A stretch of 64,000 nt of DNA from CAYVWB01 sp964455395 (GTDB lineage: Bacteria > Desulfobacterota > Desulfovibrionia > Desulfovibrionales > Desulfovibrionaceae), in NCBI GenBank assembly GCA_964455395.1, contig CAYVWB010000009.1, positions 1 through 64,000 of the forward strand, in the 5' to 3' direction. How positions within the stretch are numbered: position 1 is the first letter of the stretch; each line of letters starts with the position of its first letter. Of this stretch, positions 49,647 through 58,073 are shown piece by piece. The notes beneath the pieces are model-generated. The model was not told the origin of the DNA. It searched no databases and worked only from the letters and a program-made list of their open reading frames with translations. The position numbers were made by a program, and so were the translations under genes.

Positions 49647-51004
49647 CGGCGTCCACGCCGGGTTCGCAGAGGGCGGGGGCCGCGGAGACGTCGTCGGGGC
49701 CGCGGCCGAGGCGCAAATGGGCTTCGCCGCGACAGATGATCGCCTGGGCGTTCTACGACGCCGCCAACAACGGCTTCGTCACGCCCATCCAGACGTTCAT
49801 TTTCGCTGCGTATTTCACCAATGCCGTGGCGCCGAATCCGTCCTTGGGCACGGTCTGGTGGGGGAACATGGTCAGCCTTTCCAGCGTGCTCATCGCACTG
49901 GGGGGTCCGCTTTTGGGCGCTGCTGCGGACCGCATGGGCCGTCGCAAACCGTGGATTTTCGTGTTCACGGCGTTGTGCGTCACGGCGTCGCTCTTTCTCT
50001 GGTTCGTGCAGCCGGATCCGTCGTATGCGCTCATGGCGCTGGTTCTGGTGGGTTTGGGGACGGTGGGCAGCGAGTACGCGCAGATTTTCTACAACGCCAT
50101 GCTCTCCGATCTGGTCCCCCGCGAGCGCACGGGGCGGTGGTCCGGTTGGGGGTGGGCCTCTGGCTACGTGGGGGGCCTGGTCTGTCTGCTGCTGAGCTTC
50201 GGACTATTCGTCAGCGACAGCGCTCTGATCGCCCTCCCGCAGGACTCCGCCATGCATGTGCGGGCCACGGTGCTGCTGGCCGGCGCGTGGTATACGCTCT
50301 TCGCGTTGCCGCTCTTCTTCATCACTCCGGATGAACCCAGCAAGGGCGTTCCTCTGGGCCGTGCGGTGCGGCAAGGGGCCTCCCAACTTCGGCAGAGTTT
50401 CGCCAACGTGCGCAAGTACAAGCACATCATGCGTTTTCTCATCGCGCGGATGCTTTACAACGACGGGCTGACCACCACCTTCGCTTTCGGAGGCATCTTC
50501 GCAGCGGGGGTCTTCGGCATGAGCGCTTCGGAGGTGCTGCTCTTCGGCGTGGCGCTGAATGTCACGGCGGGGCTGGGCGCTGCTGGGTTCGCGTGGGTGG
50601 ACGACTGGCTGGGGCCCAAACCAACCATCCTGCTCTCCATAGTGGGGCTCATCATCCCGGGCGCTGTCATGCTTCTGGTGACGGAGCAGCTCCATTTCTG
50701 GATCGCCGGGTGCGCATTGGGCCTCTTTTTCGGTCCGGTGCAGTCCGCCAGCCGGTCCTATCTTGCGCGCACGGCGCCGCCGGAATTGCGGAACCAGTTC
50801 TTCGGGTTGTTCGCCCTATCGGGGAAGCTCACCAGTTTCATCGGCCCCATGCTCGTGGGGTGGCTCACCTATATTTCGGACAGCCAGCGCGTGGGCATGT
50901 CCGTGGTGTTGGCGCTCTTCCTGGCGGGAGGCTTGCTGCTGCTCACGGTGCCGCCCGCCGAGGACTTGCGCGACGAGCTTCATGAAGACGAGCCAAGCAC
51001 GTGA
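49643..51004 (+). CDS. MFS transporter, Atg22/UMF1-like
   Basis: A 453-residue protein with 12 hydrophobic segments. The N-terminal AWAFYDAANNGFVTPIQTFI, LLGAAADRMGRRKPW and the central long loop are typical of the UMF1/Atg22-like branch of the major facilitator superfamily. The gene overlaps the acyl-ligase fusion by 4 bases (ATGA) and must be co-translated with it. The pair resembles the E. coli arrangement in which an MFS lysophospholipid flippase (LplT) is encoded with Aas. This transporter is not clearly an LplT family member, so a lipid substrate is inference. The next gene is convergent, 31 bases away. Confidence 0.85.
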   Translation: MTASTPGSQRAGAAETSSGPRPRRKWASPRQMIAWAFYDAANNGFVTPIQTFIFAAYFTNAVAPNPSLGTVWWGNMVSLSSVLIALGGPLLGAAADRMGRRKPWIFVFTALCVTASLFLWFVQPDPSYALMALVLVGLGTVGSEYAQIFYNAMLSDLVPRERTGRWSGWGWASGYVGGLVCLLLSFGLFVSDSALIALPQDSAMHVRATVLLAGAWYTLFALPLFFITPDEPSKGVPLGRAVRQGASQLRQSFANVRKYKHIMRFLIARMLYNDGLTTTFAFGGIFAAGVFGMSASEVLLFGVALNVTAGLGAAGFAWVDDWLGPKPTILLSIVGLIIPGAVMLLVTEQLHFWIAGCALGLFFGPVQSASRSYLARTAPPELRNQFFGLFALSGKLTSFIGPMLVGWLTYISDSQRVGMSVVLALFLAGGLLLLTVPPAEDLRDELHEDEPST

Positions 51005-51035
51005 CGAGCCGGCGACGCCGCAGGAGACGCTGCGG

Positions 51036-51473
51036 CTACCGCGCGAGCTCTTCCGTCATCACGGTGAAAAGTTCGCCCAGATCCAAGGCGCGTTGACGGG
51101 TGCGGGCGTAATCGGCCTGCGCGGCGAGGATCTGAGCGAGGGAGCCTTGCGTCAGCGCGGCGGCGAGGGCGACGTCCGCGTCACGCATGGGGATCCAGGC
51201 GAGCTGGGCGTTTCTGAGCATCTCCTGCTGATGGGGCTGCATCACCCCGACGAGTTGGCCATATACGTCGTTGAGCAACGCATCCGCCCGATCCTTGGCG
51301 GTGATGTAGCAGAGCACCGTGTCCGGCGCGGAGAAAACGTTTTCCAGGCAGCCTTGCAAGTCGCGGAAGATGACTTCGTCCTGCTGGACGTAGAAAGGCA
51401 GGGTGGCGCGGGCCGCGGGCGCAACCGCCAGGAGCAGACAACAAGCGAGGAGAGCGGGGAGGAGGACGCGCAT
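51036..51473 (-). CDS. Exported LprI/DUF1311-like protein
   Basis: A 145-residue protein with a signal peptide (about residues 1-25, ending PAARA). The mature part resembles the LprI N-terminal domain: a first cysteine (LQGCLENV), a second (VLCYITAKDRADALLNDVY, quoted in part), LRNAQLAWIPMRDAD and an acidic helical end. Family members include a lysozyme inhibitor. Two cysteines suggest one disulfide in the periplasm. It has a strong AAGGAG site. It stands alone, between the convergent MFS gene and the divergent asnS. Confidence 0.7.
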   Translation of the reverse strand: MRVLLPALLACCLLLAVAPAARATLPFYVQQDEVIFRDLQGCLENVFSAPDTVLCYITAKDRADALLNDVYGQLVGVMQPHQQEMLRNAQLAWIPMRDADVALAAALTQGSLAQILAAQADYARTRQRALDLGELFTVMTEELAR

Positions 51474-51583
51474 GGGGGCTCCTTGCAATCGTGACGCCGT
51501 CAGACGCGGCGGGGGTTTACTCCGGCGGGCAATTCCGCCATACCCTCACGGGTACACAGCACCTTCAACCATACTATACTGCA

Positions 51584-53014
51584 ATGCCCGACACCGCCAG
51601 TCCGATTGTTCCACGTCCCGTCAAGGAAATCCTCGCTGCGGAAGCGCCCATGGAGGCGGTCCGAGTGCAAGGGTGGGTGCGCACGAAGCGCGAGTTCAAG
51701 GAGTTCGCCTTCATCGAAGTGAACGATGGTTCATGCCTCGCAAGCCTCCAGTGCGTCGTGGACGCCGGCGGCCCCGCGTACGAGGTCCTGGAACGGATCT
51801 CCACTGGAGCGGCGGTGGAAGTGAGCGGCGCCCTCGCGGAGAGCCCCGGCAAAGGCCAAGCGTGGGAGCTGCGAGCCACAACCCTGCACATCCACGGCGA
51901 AGCGCCGGAAGACTATCCGCTGCAGAAAAAACGCCATTCCGACGAATACTTGCGCACCATCGCCCACCTGCGGCCGCGCACCAACAAATACGGCGCCATG
52001 GCGCGCATCCGCTCCCAGGCGGCTTTCGCCGTTCACGATTTCTTCCGCGCGCGGGGCTTCCATTATATACATACACCGATACTCTCCGGCTCAGACTGCG
52101 AAGGCGCTGGCGAGCTCTTCCGGGTGACGACCCTGCCCCCCGGCGAACCCTTCGACGCCGCCGACCCCTTCGCCAGAGACTTCTTCGGCAAGGCGGCGAA
52201 TCTTACAGTTTCCGGGCAGTTGGAGGCGGAACCCTACGCTTTGGCGCTGTCCAAGGTGTATACCTTCGGCCCCACCTTCCGCGCGGAAAACTCCAATACG
52301 CCACGCCACGCCGCCGAGTTCTGGATGATAGAGCCGGAGATGGCTTTCTACGATTTGTCGATGGACATGGACCTCGCCGAGGCCTTCACAAAGCATGTCA
52401 TTCGGCAGACTCTGTCCACCTGCGAAGCGGACATCGCCCTGTTCGCCTCATTCGTGGACAAGGATCTCGCCCCCAGACTGGAACATGTCGTGGAGACGCC
52501 CTTCGAGCGGATGCCGTATGCAAAGGCTGTTGAAATATTGAAGGAAAGCGGCCGGAAGTGGGAGTACCCCGTCGCCTTCGGCGAGGACCTCCAGACCGAG
52601 CATGAGCGCTTCCTTGCCGAGGAGTATCTGGGCAAGCCGGTCATCGTTCATGATTACCCGCGCACCATCAAGCCATTCTATATGAGGGTGAACGATGAGG
52701 AGGCGGCCGTGGCCCGCAGCGGCCGCGATCCCGGCGAGACCGTGGCGGCCATGGATCTGCTTGCCCCGAAAATAGGTGAACTGATAGGCGGCAGTCAGCG
52801 CGAAGAGCGACACGACACACTCCTCCAACGCATGCGTGAGACGGGACTCGATCCCGAAGCGTATTGGTGGTACCTGGATTTGCGACGTTACGGCGGCGCC
52901 CCGCATGCGGGTTTCGGCCTCGGTTTCGAGCGCCTGCTCATGCTCATGACAGGCGTCAGCAACATCCGTGATGTTATCCCCTTTCCGCGTACGCCACGAC
53001 ATCTGGAGTTCTAG
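51584..53014 (+). CDS. asnS: Asparaginyl-tRNA synthetase
   Basis: A 476-residue class II aminoacyl-tRNA synthetase. The N-terminal OB-fold contains VRVQGWVRTKREFKEFAFIE, and class II motifs 1-3 are recognisable: the FHYIHTPILSGSDCEGAGELF region, FRAENSNTPRHAAEFWMIEPE (both in part) and the C-terminal GFGLGFERLLMLMTG. The length matches E. coli AsnS (466). The ATG at 51584 has no ribosome-binding site, but TATACT lies only 3 bases upstream, so the mRNA could be leaderless. A GTG at 51491 would give a longer, poorly conserved N-terminus. Its stop codon shares the bases CTAG with the convergent gene. Confidence 0.95.
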   Translation: MPDTASPIVPRPVKEILAAEAPMEAVRVQGWVRTKREFKEFAFIEVNDGSCLASLQCVVDAGGPAYEVLERISTGAAVEVSGALAESPGKGQAWELRATTLHIHGEAPEDYPLQKKRHSDEYLRTIAHLRPRTNKYGAMARIRSQAAFAVHDFFRARGFHYIHTPILSGSDCEGAGELFRVTTLPPGEPFDAADPFARDFFGKAANLTVSGQLEAEPYALALSKVYTFGPTFRAENSNTPRHAAEFWMIEPEMAFYDLSMDMDLAEAFTKHVIRQTLSTCEADIALFASFVDKDLAPRLEHVVETPFERMPYAKAVEILKESGRKWEYPVAFGEDLQTEHERFLAEEYLGKPVIVHDYPRTIKPFYMRVNDEEAAVARSGRDPGETVAAMDLLAPKIGELIGGSQREERHDTLLQRMRETGLDPEAYWWYLDLRRYGGAPHAGFGLGFERLLMLMTGVSNIRDVIPFPRTPRHLEF

Positions 53015-53934
53015 TTGCGCATGGCTCCGCGCTCCTGATGCGTGTGCGATTGTGGCGCGTCGTGCGTTTCTGGCGTGCTGGACGACCACCATCCATGCGT
53101 CACGATTTCGGTGTTTCCGGGCAGCGAAAGTTCCTGAAGAATCGGATCAAAATGCGCACGAAAGATAGCCTCGAAAGAGCCGTCCGCGTGCATGGCGGCG
53201 AGTCCGGTTTCAAGGCGTTTGCGCAACGCATCCCCTCGGGGCGAATTGGCCGGCCAGACGTAGAGTGGGGCTGGCGCCGTCCTCCAGAGGATGTCGGCAA
53301 CGCGCAGTTCCGGGAAGTCGTCACGGCGGAGCATGTACTCCAGCAACCCCACGCCGAGCGGTCGCGCCAGCATGTCCACACGGCCTTGCGCCAAGGCGAT
53401 GAATTGCGCCTCGTATGTGGGTAGCGCCACTCTTCGGAATCCCGGTACGGTTTCCATATCCAAGTTGATGCAGTTGATGACGCCCTGTCGCGTGGCGTGT
53501 TGTACGGTCTGCAGCGCGCCAGAGTGTGGTATGTTGTGTACAATATTTGCACGAACCAGGAGGACGCGCCATTCGCTGAGCCCGTTCTCCAGTGGGACGC
53601 GCACCGGGGTGAGGTGGTCTTCCAGGTCCGGGGAGGCGTGGTGAACCATGAAGTCCAGCCCGGGAGCGCCAGCCGTCAGCATCGCCGCCATGCGCTCGCA
53701 GGGCATGGCCGCAGCGGCGGGTTCCAGCTCTGTCGGGCCGTATTCCGGAGCCGAGCGCTTCAGTGCGGCGCGAACGAGCGCCAGCGGGTAGTCCAGCCGC
53801 ACGTCCATGGCGGATTGGGGCCGGGGGTGGCGGAACGTCTGCTGCGCCTTGGCGTGGCTGTGGCAGACGAGGACAAGACATGTCGCGAGAGTGATGACGA
53901 GACATGTCGGAGCGATGACGGTGCGTCTTTGCAT
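53011..53934 (-). CDS. Periplasmic solute-binding-like protein
   Basis: A 307-residue exported protein with a signal peptide (about residues 1-30: VITLATCLVLVCHSHAKA). The mature part resembles family 3 binding proteins weakly: TPVRVPLENGLSEWRVLLVR, a central ALPTYEAQFIALAQGRVDML region and the C-terminal LETGLAAMHADGSFEAIFRAHF helix pair, quoted in part. The usual N-terminal ligand strand is poorly conserved. The C-terminus is extended by a Ser/Thr/His-rich tail. No permease is nearby. It has a GGAGG site 5 bases before the start. Together with the gene at 4931, it is the second stand-alone binding protein in the window. Its stop overlaps that of asnS. Confidence 0.7.
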   Translation of the reverse strand: MQRRTVIAPTCLVITLATCLVLVCHSHAKAQQTFRHPRPQSAMDVRLDYPLALVRAALKRSAPEYGPTELEPAAAAMPCERMAAMLTAGAPGLDFMVHHASPDLEDHLTPVRVPLENGLSEWRVLLVRANIVHNIPHSGALQTVQHATRQGVINCINLDMETVPGFRRVALPTYEAQFIALAQGRVDMLARPLGVGLLEYMLRRDDFPELRVADILWRTAPAPLYVWPANSPRGDALRKRLETGLAAMHADGSFEAIFRAHFDPILQELSLPGNTEIVTHGWWSSSTPETHDAPQSHTHQERGAMRN

Positions 53935-54134
53935 GCGGACCTCCAGGGTGGCGCTTCTGGAGGGAACGCAGACGAGGGAAGTGTCATTTCATGTACAGAG
54001 GTTGCCTTCGCTTGGCAAGAGTGTTGTACGCAATATGTTCAAAAAAATGTCATCAAGGTCGCCTTGCATGTCAATTGGCCTTGGACAGGGTCTATTGCAG
54101 GCCCGTGCGTCATCCGTGTGAATCTCGGCGCTGT

Positions 54135-54935
54135 TCAGCGGCGGGCGCGGGCCGCGTCCACAAGACCTCGGAAGAGGCGTCGCATGGTCACTTTCTGGGG
54201 CAGGAACTCGGGGTGCCACTGGACGCCGATGACGTAGGTGCGCGACTCGTGTTCGATGGCCTGGACCACGCCGCTGGGCTCCCGAGCACAGACGCGCAAG
54301 TGCGAGCCCAAGTCGCGCACGGCCTGGTTGTGCAGGGCGTTCACCGTGGCGGAACGCGCGCCGAGAATATCCGCCAAGCGCGAATCCGGAGCGATCTCCA
54401 CATGTTTGCGGGGCAGGAGCGAGCGAATCTGCGGATGCTCCGTGTAGAGCTCGGTGAGGTCCTTGTACAGCGAACCGCCATATGCGACATTGATGAGCTG
54501 CATGCCACGACAGATGCCGAGGATGGGCAGTCCTTGTTCCATGGCGGTGTGGAGCAGCCCCAACTCCAGGTTGTCTCGGTCGGCGTCCAGGCCGGCGTAG
54601 GGGCCTTCGTCCGGTCGTCTGGCGAGAAGCCGCCGCAGCAACGTCAACAAGGGGTAGAGGACAAGCCCTATAAGGTAGTGCGTGCGCTGTGGTTCGCTCT
54701 CGTCAATGGCTTTGAGGACGTCTTCATCCTCGCCTTCGTAGAGCGAGGGCGCCACATCCGCCCCGCCGGTAAGGATGAGGCCCTCCATGGGGCCCAGGCG
54801 TTCGGAAAACGTGGGCGAGCCGGGCGTGAGCCGCACGGCCCAACCACCGGCCAGGTAGACAGCGAGCCACGTGAAGAGCCACATGCCGGTTCCGCCGAGC
54901 TCCGGGCCGGTGACAGCGATCAACGGTCGAGCCAT
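54135..54935 (-). CDS. Class-I glutamine-amidotransferase-like peptidase (gamma-glutamyl hydrolase, C26 family)
   Basis: A 266-residue hydrolase resembling PuuD-type gamma-glutamyl-GABA hydrolases. The nucleophile elbow is GICRGMQLINVAYGG, quoted up to its catalytic Cys region near residue 130. The His of the triad is in GVQWHPEF near 245 with the acid two residues after the His. ILTGGADVAPSLYEGE is the oxyanion-side loop. An insert of about 40 residues (QRTHYLIGLVLYPLLTLLRRL) is amphipathic and unusual. The start at 54935 lies within the end of the amidoligase gene (overlap 16 bases), so both are made together. It may trim or hydrolyse the gamma-glutamyl bond formed by that partner. Confidence 0.85.
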   Translation of the reverse strand: MARPLIAVTGPELGGTGMWLFTWLAVYLAGGWAVRLTPGSPTFSERLGPMEGLILTGGADVAPSLYEGEDEDVLKAIDESEPQRTHYLIGLVLYPLLTLLRRLLARRPDEGPYAGLDADRDNLELGLLHTAMEQGLPILGICRGMQLINVAYGGSLYKDLTELYTEHPQIRSLLPRKHVEIAPDSRLADILGARSATVNALHNQAVRDLGSHLRVCAREPSGVVQAIEHESRTYVIGVQWHPEFLPQKVTMRRLFRGLVDAARARR

Positions 54936-55915
54936 GATGCGACTTTCTCCTTCCAAGAAGGTTCGATGAGGTCCAGGGGGAATCCCGGGGTCTGCTGGAA
55001 ATCCGCACACATGGCGTCCACTTTTTCGGGAGAGGCCGCGAGTTTTTCCAGGACCAGCCAGAGGTCCCACTCCTGGCTGATGCGCCAATCGGGGTCGTCC
55101 ACCATACTGTTGGGAAGACGGTAGTGCAGCGCTGGTCGGGGCTTGATGAGTTCGGGCTCCTTGGCTTTTTGCAGCACGCGCTGTTCGTCAAGATGCGCGA
55201 AAAGCGGCAGAAAATCCAGTGGGCGATTGCGCGTGGGCGAATGCTCCAGGTAGTCGTCGATGAGCGCTCCCATGCTTTGGGGCGCGTATTCGGGATGGCA
55301 GACCAGCCCCACGTAGCGGCGGGGAAAGCTGTCAATGAAAGGGGAGAGCGCGCGCGTCACGTCAGGCGCCGCGGCTTCACGCAACCAGGGATAGGTGAGG
55401 AGAAAGGCCTTCAACGTCCAGGTGATGGTCGCAGGCTCCAGATCCGGCGGCTCCACATTGAACTGCATGCCGAACGCGTAGAGGATGGATTTGCCCACGC
55501 CTTCCGCACGCTTCAGCCGCAAGGCTTCGCGCATGTCGTCCAGGGGGTCGAGCTGGTCCATGGGGATGGGCGGCGCCACGATCTCATAGGGGATGAACTC
55601 GTCCGCCACGTCGCGCAGAAAGCGTTCCAGGCTCGCCTTGTCTGTCTCGGAAAGCTTCACGCCGAGGGCGCTCAGCCAATTCATGTAGCCCTTGTCCTGC
55701 AGCATGGAGGAATCCAGCTCCAGGGTGAAGTCGCCGTGCGGGGTGTCGCGCACCAACTGTTTGAAAGCGTCCACGCGCTCCACATCGCCCCCGAAAGTGC
55801 TTTGGACAATGGCTGCAGCATCTTGCAGGGAGACGCCGGCGTATTCGAGCTCGACGCCGACGCGGCGCATGGAGCCGTCTGTTTTGCGGGGATCTGGCGG
55901 CAGAGCGAAGGGCAT
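54920..55915 (-). CDS. Amidoligase-family enzyme
   Basis: A 331-residue cytoplasmic protein of the putative amidoligase family (glutamine-synthetase/COOH-NH2 ligase fold). The N-terminal VGVELEYAGVSLQDAAAIV, the central FTLELDSSML with acidic metal ligands, EIVAPPIPM and the Asn/Glu in AFGMQFNVEPPD are the usual catalytic blocks. Such enzymes join an amino group to a carboxylate using ATP. The product here is unknown. The start at 55915 has AGGAG 6 bases upstream. A longer frame to 56269 would add a basic, low-complexity extension. It overlaps a C26 peptidase gene by 16 bases, a pairing proposed in the literature for synthesis and turnover of small peptide-like metabolites or protein tags. 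Confidence 0.85.
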   Translation of the reverse strand: MPFALPPDPRKTDGSMRRVGVELEYAGVSLQDAAAIVQSTFGGDVERVDAFKQLVRDTPHGDFTLELDSSMLQDKGYMNWLSALGVKLSETDKASLERFLRDVADEFIPYEIVAPPIPMDQLDPLDDMREALRLKRAEGVGKSILYAFGMQFNVEPPDLEPATITWTLKAFLLTYPWLREAAAPDVTRALSPFIDSFPRRYVGLVCHPEYAPQSMGALIDDYLEHSPTRNRPLDFLPLFAHLDEQRVLQKAKEPELIKPRPALHYRLPNSMVDDPDWRISQEWDLWLVLEKLAASPEKVDAMCADFQQTPGFPLDLIEPSWKEKVASWLDR

Positions 55916-56352
55916 GGAAGTCTCCTGGCGCGCTGGCGGATCGCGATGGTTCGGCCTGAACGTCGCGGTTGCGACTGCTCCGGCAGAAATGGCTGCGGAT
56001 GGCTGCGCCATCAATGCGCACCGGGCCGCCGCCTTCATCAAACGGAACTCGTCCCCCCCTGAACGACGCGCGGTGTCGACACTGCGGCGCCTGACGTGAT
56101 TCGAGGCAGACTGAACGAGACTATCATACCGGCGGCGCGGAAGGAAGGGGGGCGGCGTCGTGTGCGAACGCTCGACCCGCCGGCACGGCTCGCCACGGCG
56201 ACACCACCAGAACAGGGACGAGGACGGGGCCTTCGCGGCAGGGCTCGCTTTTCCTTTGGCCTTTCGCACAGCCTTTTGCTAGGCTTGACCACAGCTGCGC
56301 TGACGGCGCATGCATCTTACGTGAACATGTATTCAATTGAAGTGAGCCACCC
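55916..56352. other. 437-base divergent promoter region
   Basis: It separates the amidoligase operon (minus) from malQ (plus). A TTGACC box occurs at 56285-56290 but has no convincing -10 partner. The last 60 bases before malQ are AT-richer. No gene or riboswitch was recognised. Confidence 0.5.
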
Positions 56353-57849
56353 ATGAAGACGCGCGCTTGTGGCGTCCTGTTGCACCCCACATCCCTGCCG
56401 TCTGCGTACGGCGTGGGCGACCTGGGCCCCGCGGCCCGACAGTTCGCCGAGAGTCTGGCCGAAGCTGGCGCCCTCTATTGGCAGACCCTGCCTCTGGGGC
56501 CCACCTCGCCGGCGCTGGGCAACTCCCCCTACGCCGGCTTCACCGCCTTCGCCGGCAGCCGGCTGCTCCTCAGTCCGGAAGATATGGTGGATGACGGCCT
56601 GTTGGAGGCGGAGGACCTCGGCGACCCCTGGACCGTGCGTCGCAACACCCTGGATTATGATGGCGTGGCCGCGCATCGGGACGCCTTGCTCGCCACGGCG
56701 TTCGACAGGGTGCGCCATGAGCTGGAGCGCGACCCGGCGTTCAAGGCCTTTCGGGAAGAAGCCGCCCCCTGGCTGGAGGACTGGGCCCTCTTCGCCACGC
56801 TGAAAGCCACCTACGGAGGCCGCGCCTGGAAAGAGTGGCCGGACCCCTACCGGTTTCGTGAAGCCGCCGCCATGGACGAATGGCGCGATCGCGCCGGCCG
56901 GGACATCCTCGCCGAGGAGTTCGCGCAGTTCCTCTTCCACCGCCAGTGGTCGCGGCTCAAGCGACACTGCCACCACGTGGGCGTGCGGCTCTTCGGGGAC
57001 ATGCCCATCTACGTGGCGCACGACTCCGCAGATGTCTGGTCCCGACCGGAACTCTTCAAGCTGGACGCCAACCGCCTGCCCTACGTGGTGGCCGGCGTGC
57101 CGCCGGACTACTTCAGCTCCACGGGACAGCGCTGGGGCAACCCCGTCTACGACTGGACGGAGCACGCGCGCCAGGGGTACGACTGGTGGATGGCGCGCAT
57201 GGGCCACATCACCGAACGTTTCGATCTGGTGCGCGTGGACCACTTCCGCGGTTTCGCCGGGTACTGGGAGATCCCTGCAGAGGAACCCACGGCCGTGGGC
57301 GGCTGCTGGGTGGAAGGCCCCGGCGAGGAACTCTTCGCGGCGCTGGCGCGGCGGTTTCCGGCGTTGCCCATCGTGGCGGAGGACCTGGGCCTCATCACGG
57401 CGGATGTCCGCGAGCTCAAGCGCGCCTTCGCGCTGCCGGGGATGTACATCGTCCAGTTCGCGTTCGGCGCGGAATGGCGCAAACACATCCTCCACATCCA
57501 CGAACGCAACGCCGTGGCCTACACCGGCACGCACGACAACAACACCTTCCGCGGCTGGTACCGGGTGGAAGCCACGGAGGCCGAGCGCTCCGCTTTCCAC
57601 CGCTACCTGAGTTTCACGCCGGACGAGGAAAGTGTCCATCTGGAGGGCATGCGGTTGGTGATGGCCAGCGTGGCCGGAACCGCCATCACGCCCATGCAGG
57701 ACGTGTTGGGACTGGACGAATCCTGCCGCATGAACACACCCTCCACCATGGGCGGCAACTGGGAATGGCGGCTCCTCCCCGAAGAATCCGGCAGCAAGAG
57801 CTTTGCGGACTTCACCGCCCTCGCCCGCTTCTACGACCGCGCCGGCTGA
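56353..57849 (+). CDS. malQ: 4-alpha-glucanotransferase (amylomaltase)
   Basis: A 498-residue GH77 enzyme that transfers 1,4-glucan segments between maltodextrins. The N-terminal GVLLHPTSLPSAYGVGDLG, quoted whole at 19 residues, is diagnostic. Catalytic blocks are FGDMPIYVAHDSADVW, the nucleophile Asp in VRVDHFRGF near 292, the acid/base Glu in IVAEDLG near 339 and the third Asp in TGTHDNNT near 393. Its length is normal for bacterial amylomaltases. No strong ribosome-binding site precedes the ATG. It lies upstream of a trehalose synthase-maltokinase gene, in the same direction, so it is part of a glucan/trehalose module. Confidence 0.96.
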   Translation: MKTRACGVLLHPTSLPSAYGVGDLGPAARQFAESLAEAGALYWQTLPLGPTSPALGNSPYAGFTAFAGSRLLLSPEDMVDDGLLEAEDLGDPWTVRRNTLDYDGVAAHRDALLATAFDRVRHELERDPAFKAFREEAAPWLEDWALFATLKATYGGRAWKEWPDPYRFREAAAMDEWRDRAGRDILAEEFAQFLFHRQWSRLKRHCHHVGVRLFGDMPIYVAHDSADVWSRPELFKLDANRLPYVVAGVPPDYFSSTGQRWGNPVYDWTEHARQGYDWWMARMGHITERFDLVRVDHFRGFAGYWEIPAEEPTAVGGCWVEGPGEELFAALARRFPALPIVAEDLGLITADVRELKRAFALPGMYIVQFAFGAEWRKHILHIHERNAVAYTGTHDNNTFRGWYRVEATEAERSAFHRYLSFTPDEESVHLEGMRLVMASVAGTAITPMQDVLGLDESCRMNTPSTMGGNWEWRLLPEESGSKSFADFTALARFYDRAG

Positions 57850-58073
57850 ATCGGAAGACGTCCATGACGACACGGCTGACGACGCCACGAGACGCGTTCT
57901 CCATGAACCTTCCCGCGAGCCGCCCCCAGGACATACCCGAACAAGCCGCCGGACAGACGCTATGCCTGCACCGCCAACTCGGGTAGTGTGCCTCCGGTGT
58001 CCTCCGCAGCGCCATTCCTCCGCGAGGGTGCACAGCAGACCTCGCGACACCCCTCAAGCCCCACAGCCATTCC

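Noticed and set aside
57864..57986. 40-codon frame between malQ and the trehalose synthase gene
   Set aside because: No ribosome-binding site, low-complexity composition, and no similarity.
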